Source of the DNA: Bradysia coprophila | Taxonomy: Eukaryota; Arthropoda; Insecta; Diptera; Sciaridae | Direction: 5' to 3' | Assembly (NCBI RefSeq): GCF_014529535.1 | Contig: NC_050736.1 | Span: 4,836,001-4,900,000 of the forward strand | Length of the DNA stretch: 64,000 nt | Part shown: positions 48,741-59,781 of the stretch, piece by piece | How positions within the stretch are numbered: the first letter of the stretch is position 1 | Layout: each line of letters begins with the position of its first letter | Translations under genes and position numbers: made by a program | Notes under the pieces: generated by a model | Database searches by the model: none | What the model saw: the letters and a program-made list of their open reading frames with translations, nothing else | Told to the model about the DNA's origin: nothing

Positions 48741-49939
48741 TGAATTGTGCAGTGATTATTGGGGTTTGAAGTGTTCCATTTTGTGTGTGCTCAAATGGTT
48801 CAAATGTAAATCGGATTTTGTCCACACAGAAAAAGATGTGTGATAAATGGATCTGGTGTTCGAAATCCTATAATGCATTTGCATAAGTAACAAAAACATT
48901 GTTCCACCGAAGAAACAAGCTAAACATTTTTTAAACCTAACCTCAAAATACACCGTTTCCATTAGCGCCATATTTTCCAGAAAAATCTTTTGTGTGTCAA
49001 CAGTTAGTCTAAATTCACAGTCATTCCGTTTTTATTTGTGTCCGTTTTCATTCCGTTTTGCCTCCGTGTACATGACAGTTGGCTTTCCATACAATAGAGC
49101 ACATCGTTTGACAGACTGTCACGTACACGGAGGCAAAACGGAATGAAAACTGATGACTCTGAGGCCACCTTTAACAAGAATGAGTGTGTACATGTTATAT
49201 GCATGGTTTCCACTCAACAAGAAGTACTACGTGAGAGAGGAAGCTGTTAAGTAAAAAAGCAAAAATTGAAAAAAAATCAATTTTGTCTCTCACACGGAGG
49301 ACTTTTTTGGTAAGTGGAAATCAAGCATTAAGCACTGTTTGTTTACCACAGTTTATACTTTAATTGTGTTGGGCCGGAAGAGTAACTTTTTTCATTTTCG
49401 CCTTCATTTCGACTTCAACTGAAAGTCATTCAGCTGCAAGTTTCAATTCTTCATTTTGTCTTTTAAGTTGTCATGATTACACCTCTAGTCGAACACAAAT
49501 GATGCGATCACACTGATCCATATATTACGCACTTACGCTAAGTTCAATCAAATTCTCGTTAAAGTCATTTAGATATTGGGTTGTTTTTCTCACCAAATAT
49601 GAATAATGGTCTAATAAAAATTATAGAACAAGACTGAGCGCATATCGAACAAGTCTAAAAATAAGTGCCCCTTGTTACAGCATATTTATTTGTATCTAGA
49701 GTTGTCATGGTCAAAATGTCTAACAGGCAGTACTGTCGAAAAGCTATCTAAATCTATCTAAAAGCTTGGATGACATCCGAAATATGCAGTTCTCGTAACT
49801 AAATTTTGAAAAAAATCTTTTACTTCATTCGTTTTGCTGGTTTTGCCAAACCATCGCTGATTTTTATTTGACTAACAGATACGGTTTAATCGTTATTGTA
49901 CAGTGTGTTCATCTTTAGAAAGAACAATTTCAGATTTAT
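48741..49939. other. Gene-free stretch with a hairpin
   Basis: Apart from the hairpin at 49044-49150 listed separately, nothing is supported here. Confidence 0.4.
49044..49150. repeat. 107-bp hairpin with 36-bp arms
   Basis: Arms 49044-49079 and 49115-49150 are inverted copies with one mismatch (ATTCCGTTTTGCCTCCGTGT within the left arm). Confidence 0.75.
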
Positions 49940-50105
49940 CAGAGTTTTAAAAGTCATCGAGGTTCCCAGTCAATTAAGTTCTTCCCGGTCTATGATATTT
50001 TGGCGCAAAATTTGAATTCGCTATGGGATTTTCAAATTTTGTGCCAAAATATCATAACCTGGAAACGCTTTATTGACTGAGAACATCGATGACTTTTAGA
50101 ACTCT
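49940..50105. repeat. 166-bp foldback element upstream of vasa
   Basis: The outer arms pair AGAGTTTTAAAAGTCATCGA with its complement (49940-49978, 50068-50105). Inner arms pair TATGATATTTTGGCGCAAAA with TTTTGTGCCAAAATATCATA. It ends about 240 bp before the vasa ATG. Confidence 0.7.
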
Positions 50106-50348
50106 CAAAAATTTCAAATATGTTCCGAACTAAAATGAACCCACTGTACTAGATTTCACTTTGGTAACTTCTTAATGTCTGCAACACTGCTTGTGTTGAA
50201 ATGTTTTCAATGTTGTGCTTCGTTTAAATGTATACAATTCCATCTGTTAACTAATGTGACAGCCGCGTATGTAAAGGCGCTCTTTGTTTATATTTTCTAC
50301 AAATTGTTTTTTAATCTTTCTAAAATGCATAAAATGAATTTTACAGAA

Positions 50349-52607
50349 ATGGCTGACGAATGGGAAGAGTCTGTAAGTACACAGCCACAATAAATTACAT
50401 TTTGAAGTTATATAAGCAATGACGTGAATAACGTTGACCAAAATTTTCCCTTCAGGATGCCGGTTTCGGCAGAAAGTTCGGAAACATGCGTTTGAATGGT
50501 AGTGGTGACGGTGCAGACGGACGTCGCGGTAAGAAAATCTATCTCTTCTCATCGATCGGTAATTGAAGCCAAATTGAATTCGGTTGTCTTCGTAACATAG
50601 GAAGAGGTGGTGGATCCCGTGGTGGAAGTCGAACTAATGGTGATGGAGGATCGTCAAGCAGAAATTTCAATGACAGTAACGGAGAGAACGGTGATTATGG
50701 AAACAATTCTGGTAAACGTTCGGCTGACCATAGTGTCATAAATCGGAAAATTGAAATTTCAAATTTATAGGAAATGAAAATCGATCCTCCAATGGAAGAG
50801 GTGGTAGAGAACGAGGCGACCGCGATACGGGACGAGGTTTCTCAGAATTTAAAGATGACAAACCGAGAGAGTTTTATATTCCACCGGATCCTTCAACGGA
50901 TGAAAGAGAAATATTTAGCACGGGGATCGAATCCGGGTTAAACTTTGCAAAATACGACAAAATACCGATCAAGGTAACTGGCAGAGATACACCAAAGCCA
51001 ATATTGAACTTCCGCGATTCGGGACTCTCCGATTACCTGCTAACCAATGTGGCAAAGTGTGGATATAAGGAGCCGACGCCCATACAAAAGACGGCAATTC
51101 CGATTATCAAAGCGAAGCGTGATTTAATGGCGTGCGCCCAGACCGGTTCGGGCAAGACAGCGGCCTTCATTTTGCCGATATTAAACGCACTTTTAAGCGA
51201 GCCAATGGATATGAAAGTATCAAAGCCTCAAGTGGTTATCATTTCGCCCACCCGTGAATTGGCCATTCAAGTAATCATTTTGTTAACTGTCACCGCACCA
51301 AACATCTTGTTCAGTGATCCTTCTTCTTCCAGATTTTTAACGAGGTCCGTAAATTTTCTTACGGAAGCTACCTGAAATCGACTGTCGTATATGGAGGCAC
51401 TGCTTCTCGATACCAAAGTTCCATGGTGCTGGTAAGACTGTTTGGCTAATTTGTGTTGTTTTAGAACAAATTTAACGAAAATCTTCGTAAATAGGATGGA
51501 TGCCATGTCTTGGTTGCCACTCCTGGACGTCTACTAGACTTTGTTGACAAATGCTACATCACTTTTGAGGATATCCGATTTGTTGTCTTGGATGAAGCGG
51601 ATCGTATGCTCGATTTGGGCTTTATGCCTAATGTCAATAAAATTATGAATCATCCGACGATGGTGAAGATGGTACGAATTCCTTTTTTTCTATTTATTCC
51701 AAAACCAATTACCACAATCTTAACGTATAAACGCCACGAGACGTTACATTGAATGTTTTCAATTGGATTCACAGCACAATCGTCAAACGTTAATGTTTTC
51801 TGCCACATTCCCCGAAGAGATTCAGCTTGCCGCTGGCGAGTATCTGCGAGATTACATATTCGTCGCGATCGGAATTATTGGAGGCGCATGTACTGATGTC
51901 GAGCAGATCGTGTACGATGTGAAGAAATACGATAAACGAGAAAAGTTGATCAAAATATTGGACGAAGCGGATCCGACCGGAACCATGGTATTTGTCGAAA
52001 CAAAACGTGATGCCGATTTTCTGGCATCATTCTTAAGTGAAACGAAGCATCCAACAACGTCGATTCACGGTGATCGTGAACAACGGCAACGCGAAGAGGC
52101 CTTGGCTGAATTCAAAGCTGGTCGTATGAAGATTTTGATTGCTACATCGGTGGCTGCAAGAGGATTGGACATCCCAAATGTGAATCACGTCATTAACTAT
52201 AACCTGCCGAAACAAATCGAAGATTACGTACATCGGATCGGACGAACCGGTAAATATCGAGCAGAGAAACTCAAATCGACAATATTTTGCTCAGTTTTTT
52301 GTTTGACTTTTGTTAGGTCGAGTTGGCAATCGCGGTAAAGCCACCAGTTTCTATGAACCTGATGAGGTATGTGTGATCGAAGTTTATGCAAAAGAAAATC
52401 GTTTTCATGGAAATGTCTATCTTTATGTAGGACGCAGCAATTGCGTCAAATTTAAAGAAAATTTTGGAGGATGCGGGTCAACCAGTTCCGGACTTTTTAT
52501 CAAACTACGGTGGTGGTTCGTATAATGGTCGAAGCAACTTTGGCGGAAGAGATGTTCGTCGACGTAACAACCCGATTGCAGTGCAGGAAGAGCCAGAGGA
52601 ATGGTAA
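50349..52607 (+). CDS. vas: Vasa, germline DEAD-box RNA helicase
   Basis: Nine exons: 50349-50372, 50456-50528, 50601-50711, 50771-51270, 51333-51431, 51495-51671, 51775-52249, 52317-52366 and 52431-52607; phases agree, 561 residues. The first exon codes only MADEWEES; a short Gly/Arg-rich region with RGG motifs follows (GRGGGSRGGSR). The Vasa-type lead-in EFYIPPDPSTDEREIFSTGI precedes the Q motif GYKEPTPIQ. Helicase motifs in order are AQTGSGKT (about 191-198), PTRELAIQ, TPGR, DEAD (302-305), SAT (337-339), ARGLD and HRIGRTG (about 480-486). The acidic end EEPEEW matches the Vasa C-terminal Trp motif. It acts in germ plasm/nuage and piRNA processing. The upstream in-frame ATGs (from 50175) are likelier 5' UTR. 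The N-terminal RGG part is short. Confidence 0.95.
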
Positions 52608-53307
52608 CCGTGCTATTACTTTTTCTTAATTTTTTTTTTTTTGGTAAATATTGCGCCTCCAAAGAAAATACAATTCGAAATTGTACTTAAGTATTTCGAT
52701 AATTTTTACATTGAAATTCACACAGAATCAAAACATTAAATTTTAAGTGAATCTGAATTAATTTGAGAATAATTTTGAGAGAGCACAACGTTCATTACGA
52801 AAAGTTTTTGTTAATTACATGAACAAATCGATAAATAGATTTATTTAAATAATTAAAGGTTCTCACCGTACCTTTTTAAGCTGCAATTTTATTATGTTTA
52901 CTCATCATACTTATAGACTTCTTATTGCTCTAAAAAAATATATTCAAAACCAATAAAAATAAGAAAGAATTGACATATTTGGTACTGTGATTCTTAATTA
53001 GCTTAAGTAATTCGTTTAAATTAATGGACCGGTGCCCCGCGTTACTTTTGAGTCATTTATAAAGTCACAGTGTACAACCTAGGTCATACAATAACTTTAC
53101 CCGATACGAAACACATTTGTTCTAAGACTTTAATTTCTGAAGTCTAGAAGGACACTAGCTAGAGTAGCCTTATTAAATGTACATCTCGTCCGTACATTAC
53201 ATCATCCGTACATCATTGAAAATTCAAATTTAGCTTTAAATGACAATTTTTATCGAATGGTAAACCTTGTCGTGCCTGACAAGACATTTCGGATTTTCAA
53301 ACAGTGT
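52608..53307. other. vasa 3' flank
   Basis: It contains a T13-like run at about 52628 and an AATAAA at about 52953, a possible vasa poly(A) signal about 345 nt after the stop. No gene seen. Confidence 0.4.
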
Positions 53308-53514
53308 GTGGCACACAGGGCCTATTTTTGGGAAATTGAATTTTCCAATTTGCCAAAATTTGCTATAATTTTCCAACATTTGCCAAAATTTGCTAGAATT
53401 TGCTATCAAAAAATTTGGCAAATTCTGGAAAATTTTGGAAAATATTAGCAAATTTTGGCAAATTTGAGGAAATTTGGAAAATTCAATTTCCCAAAAATAG
53501 GCCCTGGTGGCACA
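53308..53514. mobile_element. hAT-like foldback MITE, 191 bp, 8-bp TSD
   Basis: The body 53316-53506 begins CAGGGCCTATTTTTGGGAAA and ends in its inverted copy, closing with CCCTG. The perfect duplication GTGGCACA flanks it (53308-53315, 53507-53514). CAGGG ends with an 8-bp duplication are typical of hAT. Almost the whole element is a palindrome made of TTTGGCAAATT-like words. Confidence 0.85.
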
Positions 53515-53728
53515 ATTTTTTTTTTGTATCGCGTGATGTAACAATTTGGCATAGCGTTGGACCGTAGCCCCAAGAAGGACTCAAAGTGCCGTTAGACAAA
53601 GTCAAAATAGAATTTCTTTTCATAAGGCAACAATAGAAATATAAGGGCCATAATTTCAATTTCAATTTTCCATAAGGGTCATAAATTGCTTGGAAATTCA
53701 ATTTTACAAAATGTCACGAGCGACGGAG

Positions 53729-54019
53729 TTAGATGTATCATAACCAATAATTGCTTGAAATATGATGAAAAATCCATTTTCCATTCAATGTGAAATAGCG
53801 CCGAATAAACCGACCCTTGAAGGTCGGTTTATTCGGCGGTACATTTCAGTTGATGGAAAATTGTTTTTTTTTTGTATTTTCAATCATTGACTAGCCTATT
53901 AGATGTATCATAACCAATAATTGCTTGAAATATGATGAAAAATCCATTTTCCATTCAATGTGAAATAGCGCCGAATAAACCGACCTTGGAAGGTCGGTTT
54001 ATTCGGCGGTACATTTCAG
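53729..54019 (+). repeat. Tandem 121-bp units each ending in a hairpin
   Basis: Units 53729-53849 and 53899-54019 are nearly identical (TTAGATGTATCATAACCAAT start, GGTACATTTCAG end) with a 49-bp spacer. Each ends in the palindrome CGCCGAATAAACCGAC/GTCGGTTTATTCGGCG. Few differences imply a recent duplication. Confidence 0.8.
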
Positions 54020-54362
54020 GTCCGGACTTTCGTTCTCGGGCTCGGATATTTCATTTCTGCTCAACTCGCAGAACCACAGCTTCTTCTTATAATTTTTCTG
54101 ACTTTTCCAGTGTTTAAGATTTTTTTGTTTCATTCAGAAAATTTCGTGCAATTTTCGATAACAATTAATGTAACAATCCTTAGTTACAGACATGCCTTTT
54201 ATTATAAAAATTGAAAACTTAAAATTCATTCTGTTGTTCCAATTCTTCGCGCTCATCATCGGACCCTAGCCTTAACCATAGCATTAAAAAATGGTCACAT
54301 CAAATTTCAAAGTTGTGTTGTTTGAAGGAGGGATTTAGGTTTTTAGCTTTGAATTTATTGTC
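54020..54362. other. Gene-free stretch
   Basis: I see nothing supported here. Confidence 0.35.
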
Positions 54363-54536
54363 GTACATCATTTGCTATCGACAACAACGACAAAAATCAA
54401 TAATCTAAACAAGTGAAATGAAAGATTTTGTGCGAATCTATCGAAAATATTCAGATCAAATCAAGTATTAGATTCGATTACTGATGGCCTAATGTTATTG
54501 GGCTAATGATATGCTTGTCCGTCTGTGAAACTTAAA
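54363..54536 (+). repeat. Divergent piggyBac-like MITE copy
   Basis: CATTTGCTATCGACAACAAC with GACAAAAATCAATAA matches the family's left part, and ATATGCTTGTCCGTCTGTGA its right end. Both TTAA termini are eroded. Confidence 0.45.
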
Positions 54537-55080
54537 TGTTTGACGATTTTGATAATAAATTTCGACGTAAGGAGTTGTTAATTAAGTTTTAAAATAAGAA
54601 AATTAATTGTTTTAAGTGTTGGTAATTACACCGTTGATACTGTGTCGATACGAATGGAAAAGACTATAAAAAACTAATTTTTTATTGATTTGTACTCGTA
54701 TTTATTTTCTCGTTGTGAATCTTCCAAATCAAAAGTTACTTTAAAAATGTTGAAAAATGTTGAAAAATGAACACAAAAATCTCAAGATATATTTTGGATG
54801 AAAGAAATTATTTTTATTTTCGAAATAAATATTTTTATCACATCTTTGAATTTTCAGACTCAGTAGCCATTCGTCGATGCTCAAATAGAAAACTTGAAAT
54901 CGTTGTCATAAAAAAAAATCTAAAAAGAGAATCGTTTTTAAAACGAAACTATTATACACGCATTTAGTTATCGAAATTATCAAAAACTAAATTTGAGAAT
55001 TTCGATTTTTTTTGTTGTTGATAATTTAGACAATTGAATTATCGAAATTAGGCCCTGCGCAGTATTGATAATCAAGGCAT
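54537..55080. other. Gene-free AT-rich stretch
   Basis: No gene or clear repeat recognised. Confidence 0.35.
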
Positions 55081-55540
55081 ATTAGAGAGGTCCAAAATCG
55101 TATGGGAAAAATACAAGTTTCGAGAAAGTTGGTGGACTCGGGAAAAAGGAACCTCTATGACCCACTGATAAAAAATGTATATGGGGCCGATGCGATCCGA
55201 ATTCGTTTAGGGGTCGCGCAACTAAGAGTAATTATACCTAGAGAGGAGATTTCGAACAAAATTACGTAAAATATGTGGTCCCAACATCAAATACGAAATT
55301 TGTATTGGTATGTGTGTTTGCCCTCTTAATTAAGAGGGCAAATTGAACTATCAAAAGCGAACGCATACATGTATTGGTGTAAAATTATACGAAATGTGTA
55401 TCTTATACAAACTGATGTTGGGACCACATTTCGTCTCGTACAAACTTCCTCTCTAGGTATAATTACTCTAAGTCGCGCAATGACGAAATATGTGAAAAAC
55501 CACGAAAAGAGGGTTAAAGAAAAATTGAACGTAACTAACT
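55081..55540. repeat. Host repeat with inverted counterpart at about 57440-57640
   Basis: The words GGGGCCGATGCGATCCGA and GACGAAATATGTGAAAAA are shared, inverted, with the 57.4-57.6 kb region. This copy is interrupted by the MITE at 55222-55471; the other copy is not. Confidence 0.65.
55213..55480. mobile_element. 250-bp MULE-like MITE with 9-bp TSD
   Basis: The body 55222-55471 has inverted ends AGAGTAATTATACCTAGAGA and an internal palindrome GCCCTCTTAATTAAGAGGGC. GTCGCGCAA is duplicated on both sides (55213-55221, 55472-55480). The uninterrupted relative at about 57.5 kb has a single GTCGCTCAA there, which confirms the insertion. A 9-bp duplication fits Mutator-like elements. Confidence 0.8.
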
Positions 55541-55795
55541 GATGCTGAGGTCACTTGTTAAGGTGAGTTGGTTTATTTCACTTTAGAATAGTCCAAAGAG
55601 ACCGATTTAATGATTTCTAAGTCGTATCTCTCAAGTAAGTCAAAATAGCCCAACCTGTTCACCCTGTCTTTGGGCTTTTCCGAAACATTTATGGGTTGTA
55701 CATCAGATGTACTTATTTCTTAAGAGGGCTTACGGCACAAGCTTTCATTGAAAAAAGAAATTTTTTCGAAAACAATATTTGGAGGATATATAGAA

Positions 55796-56317
55796 ATCCC
55801 AACAAAAATCTCTTCGAGAAAAGTGTGACGCAGTCTTTGAAATACAATTTCTAAAATGAATGATATCGCTAGAGTTGACGCTTTCAGCTTCGTTACGCAA
55901 AAATTAAATTTTACACCCAATTAGTTCAAACAAGCTGGCTTAGGTTTTCTCATCATCTGCCAAATAATTTTTACAAAAAAAAAAATTAGACTGGTAACAA
56001 CCAAAATTTTACCAAAAAAATCTGCATCGCAAAGTGGCAAATGTTCAGGAACAGACCAGCAAGAAAATTTATCTGCCACATGCGACGCAGATTTTTTTGG
56101 TAACATTTTAGTTGTTACCAGTCTAAATTTTTTTTTTTGTAAAAATTATTTGGCAGATGATGGGAAAACCTAAGCCAGCTTGTTTGAACTAATTGGGTGT
56201 AAAATTTAATTTTTGCGTAACGAAGCTGAAAGCGTCAACTCTAGCGATATCATTCATTTTAGAAATTGTATTTCAAAGACTGCGTCACACTTTTCTCGAA
56301 GAGATTTTTGTTGGGAT
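55796..56317. repeat. Large near-perfect inverted repeat, 235-bp arms
   Basis: Left arm 55796-56030 and right arm 56082-56317 are inverted copies with very few differences, around a 51-bp spacer. Landmarks are GACGCAGTCTTTGAAATAC, GCTAGAGTTGACGCTTTCAG and GACTGGTAACAACC. Open frames inside are by-products. The high identity suggests recent origin or gene conversion. A transcript would fold into a long double-stranded RNA. Confidence 0.85.
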
Positions 56318-57439
56318 ATCAGTCGTCACCATTCAAGAAATACCTCTAAAAACATAATTGACCCACCCATTTCCAACTTTCGACATTTTTCACATATGCC
56401 CCTCTGTTCTAATCGTAAAACTCTGAGACTTTGCCGAAGAAAGTAATTCTCTATCTCTCATAACCCAAAAAAATATTAGTCCTTTCATCCTACGCTCGAG
56501 TAGCTCAAAATTTGGTCACTCTAATCACTCTAGCTCAAACGAATCTTCCCCGATTTTTTTTATTTATTTTTTTGTTCGAATCGTGTTACGAATACCTTTC
56601 ATTTGATGGGTCGCACGCCTCTGTAGGTTTCAATACAGCTAAGCTATAGCCGAAAACGCGTTCCCGACCCTCGAAAACCACACTCAGAAACCACTTCGAG
56701 GCCAATAAAACAAAATTCTGGTTTTTCCTGGGGTAATGGCGTATCACATTTTCATTTTTATGCCCACCCTGAGGTTCCTGCAAAATTTCATGGAGATTGG
56801 CTGACTAGTTTCCGAGATCGACCGTCGATAGATAGACAGATAGACAGATAGAAACATACAGAGTAAGTTGAAAGATTTTGATTGTTTGGAAAACGTTAAT
56901 TTGGTGCATTTTCTATCAAAATGACCAACTTCAAAACGATGAATCTCCGGCAATTTTAAAGTTACATAGTCGAGTGATAGCTCGTTTTGCTCGTATTTGA
57001 AGCGCGAATAAGATAGAATAGGATTTGTGGCGATACAGGCCAAAGGAAAGAAACTTAAATTCTCGCCTATATATAGTTGCCAAGTCTCAAAAAAATTTCT
57101 TCGTTCTTTTTTTGGAAGTTAAACTGCGTCAAGTCCTCCGACATGATCGATTTTAGTGCAACAATGTCAGGGTCGTGAACTCAGGCAAATTTCAAATGAC
57201 TTTTGCGACAAGGCGCCAACTCGAGACTTGTTGTGTGTGGGCTCGTTTGACAGCACCTGTCATTACCTTTACAACGACACCTAACACTTAACTGAAAAAG
57301 TAACTAAGCATGACTTAGCATTACTTGGAAATTATCTGTGGATTTTTGTCTCTATCGATGAAAACAACGCATTTTTGTTGCTTTTGCATCTAAACTAAGT
57401 TGTCTGGACCAAAAAATGTTGATAATGTCGCTAAAACAT
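56318..57439. other. Gene-free stretch with a possible LINE/SINE tail
   Basis: At 56750-56862 the sequence CCTGCAAAATTTCATGGAGA followed by GACTAGTTTCCGAGATCGAC runs into a GATAGACA microsatellite. This arrangement resembles the 3' tails of arthropod retroposons. No gene is seen. Confidence 0.4.
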
Positions 57440-57640
57440 TTTTTCCATAGAAAGTAATGGAAAAAATCGAAAAAATGTATGGAAAATCACAGCGTTTTTT
57501 CACATATTTCGTCCTTGAGCGACCCATAAACCAACTCGGATCGCATCGGCCCCATATATAATTTTTATCAGGAGGCCATAAAGGTTTGTTGTCTGCCAAC
57601 TTCATCGACACTTTTATTTTTTGGACCGCCCTAATGCATA
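57440..57640 (-). repeat. Uninterrupted copy of the 55.1-kb repeat
   Basis: On the minus strand it reads GGGGCCGATGCGATCCGA, then GGGTCGCTCAAGGACG and AAATATGTGAAAAAACGC, without the MITE found at 55222-55471. It serves as the empty-site comparison. Confidence 0.65.
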
Positions 57641-58302
57641 TTATCGGGAATTTCGTTTACTGAAAATTGTCGAAATTTATCATCTAAATCTTTCGAAAAT
57701 TTACAGAGACTTACCAAGGTAAATTCAGAAAATGTTTGGTAAGTTTCGGGCAATTTTAGTTAATAGAATTCTCCATAACATGCCCCTTAGAATAGAATTT
57801 TTTATTTTTTTTCGCAAAGATTGTTTTTACAATTTAATTATTACAAATCCTCCTTCTTAAAACATTTTATTGGACAACGTTATTTACAAAGTAGACCACC
57901 TCTATCATCGTTTGTACTTATTAACAGAAATATTTGGAGTAAAAATGGCCAGATCTTACAATTCCTTTCGTGGGCACATTTTTGAATATTTTATTGAATG
58001 TGTTTAAAATGCGAACGGGTTTCTGTTCCTGTTTATAACGTAGATCCTACCTCTCCCATCTAAGTCGATTTTTCATAAATCATTGTTTGGTTTCTGATGC
58101 TATAAGAATTCTATTTTTCCAGAATCAGCCGATGTCTTATTTAATTTTATAAAATTAAATCTTAGTCCATTGAACGACAAGTGTATTTATTGCAACCTCT
58201 TTAAACATGAAAAAACAACAACAAAATAATTTCACTTAATCCAAATAATCCTAACACTGCACATGAAAAACACAAACGATTTAAGTGCAATTCTTTGCCA
58301 AG
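57641..58302. other. RTN4IP1 3' flank
   Basis: A minus-strand AATAAA at about 58184-58189 is a candidate poly(A) signal about 115 nt after the RTN4IP1 stop. Nothing else supported. Confidence 0.35.
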
Positions 58303-59781
58303 TTACTTATCCTCAATAATTTCAACTACAATCTTTCCTCTTAAGTGACCCTTCTGAACTCTTTCATATGCCTGTTGCATTTCGGAAAATTTATAGACCT
58401 GCTCGACATTCGGTTTTATCTGAAATTTACAATAAAATGTCGAAGATAAGAAGATGCTTGGAGGATCTCAGCTCATCTATTTTGAAACATTTTCCTTTAA
58501 ATTGAACTAACCTTTTTCTGCTGAACAAGATCGACAATTTCTTTGAATCCATCCAGATGGGGAGTGAACATACCCCATCTGATCGTTACACCGTGCCTTA
58601 ATTTTGAGTTGACATTCAAACTAGCCAAATCCCATCCCGTTTTAAGGCCTCCAAGTACTAATCCGTAATTGTCCAAATTGTGTATGCCGTGAAAGTTTAA
58701 CAAAATAAATTGACAGCCGCGACGGCCGTACTTGATGAAATTGGCACTCTTTTCCAAGCCACCAGATAAATCCAAAATGCAATCATACCTGATAGCAAAA
58801 GAGTATGTAACTTATCGCAGCAAAAAAGCGTTTATTCTTTACACTTACGGTCCATGCGATTCCACTTCTTTTTCTACATCATCACTCTTGTAGTCAACGA
58901 CAAAATCAGCTCCGAGTTCCAGGAGTGTTGCCAATGATGTCGCACTACATGTTGTTGTGATTTTAGCTCCTATACTCGATAAATACTGTATTGCCACTGT
59001 TCCGACACCACCTACAGTGACACTATGAGAAATTCAATTCGGACGATTTTCGTATGCAGTTGCGTTACTAGATAAGGATCTTGACCACGATTCAGTGGGA
59101 CATAAAAAAATATCCAGAATTCACAACCGACTCGGGAATTACAAAAAAAAAATTAAAAATCACCTGAGCCTCCCAAAACAAGGAAGTTTTTGTCCTTCAA
59201 GTCTGTTAATCCAGCATTTCTTATGACGCTCCATGTTGTCAGTGCACCAAACGTAATCGAAGCGGCTTCAGAAAATTTCAAGAAATCTGGTTTCAGATGG
59301 ACCTACAACGTTATTACGATTAGTTGTCTTCAAGAGGTAACACGAACTCATGAACTATTCAACTTACCCAATTCTTATCGACAACAGTATACTCAGCATG
59401 ACTTCCTTTATGTGTAACAACAACAAAACCGTAAACCTTATCCCCCACCTTAAATTCGGTCACATCTTTTCCTATGCGTTCAACAGTCCCTGCAATATCT
59501 CGACCTAAAGTTATTGGAAATTCCTCCCCTCGATTGCATAAAACACTGAGTGTCCAACGACCTTTTGCCTTCTCTCTCAATATCTGAATGGCCTTTGATC
59601 CATAGCCCCTCACCATAAAACAATCTATCGGGTTGATTGAAGTCGCATGAACTTTGATTAATAATTCGTCGGGTCTCGTTATTTCTGGCATTGGTGTTTG
59701 TGAATTTAGTTGAAGATGGGAGGAAATATCAGTCCCGAACGAATTTAGCTGCCATGCTTTCATGGTATCGGATGTAGACAT
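58303..59781 (-). CDS. RTN4IP1: RTN4IP1-like mitochondrial NADPH oxidoreductase
   Basis: Five exons: 59368-59781, 59164-59302, 58849-59011, 58512-58788 and 58303-58419; phases agree, 369 residues (human RTN4IP1 is about 396). It is a medium-chain reductase: N-terminal GroES-like fold (LLIKVHATSINPIDCFMVRG, GEEFPITLGRDIAGTV), then a Rossmann fold with the nucleotide loop LVLGGSGGVG (about 179-188) and GADFVVDYKSDD. The family's TIRWGMF-type segment and C-terminal HLRGKIVVEI are present. It lacks the zinc-binding cysteines of alcohol dehydrogenases, as expected for the quinone-oxidoreductase branch. The human protein works in mitochondrial coenzyme Q synthesis. The predicted N-terminus (MSTSDTMKAWQL) is short and not an obvious presequence, so location is uncertain. 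Confidence 0.9.

Noticed and set aside
50175-50348. Upstream in-frame extension of vasa
   Set aside because: The extension is hydrophobic and unlike Vasa N-termini; MADEWEES at 50349 has good context and matches family-style starts.
55720-56446. Open frames on both strands around 56 kb
   Set aside because: They are mirror by-products of the large inverted repeat.
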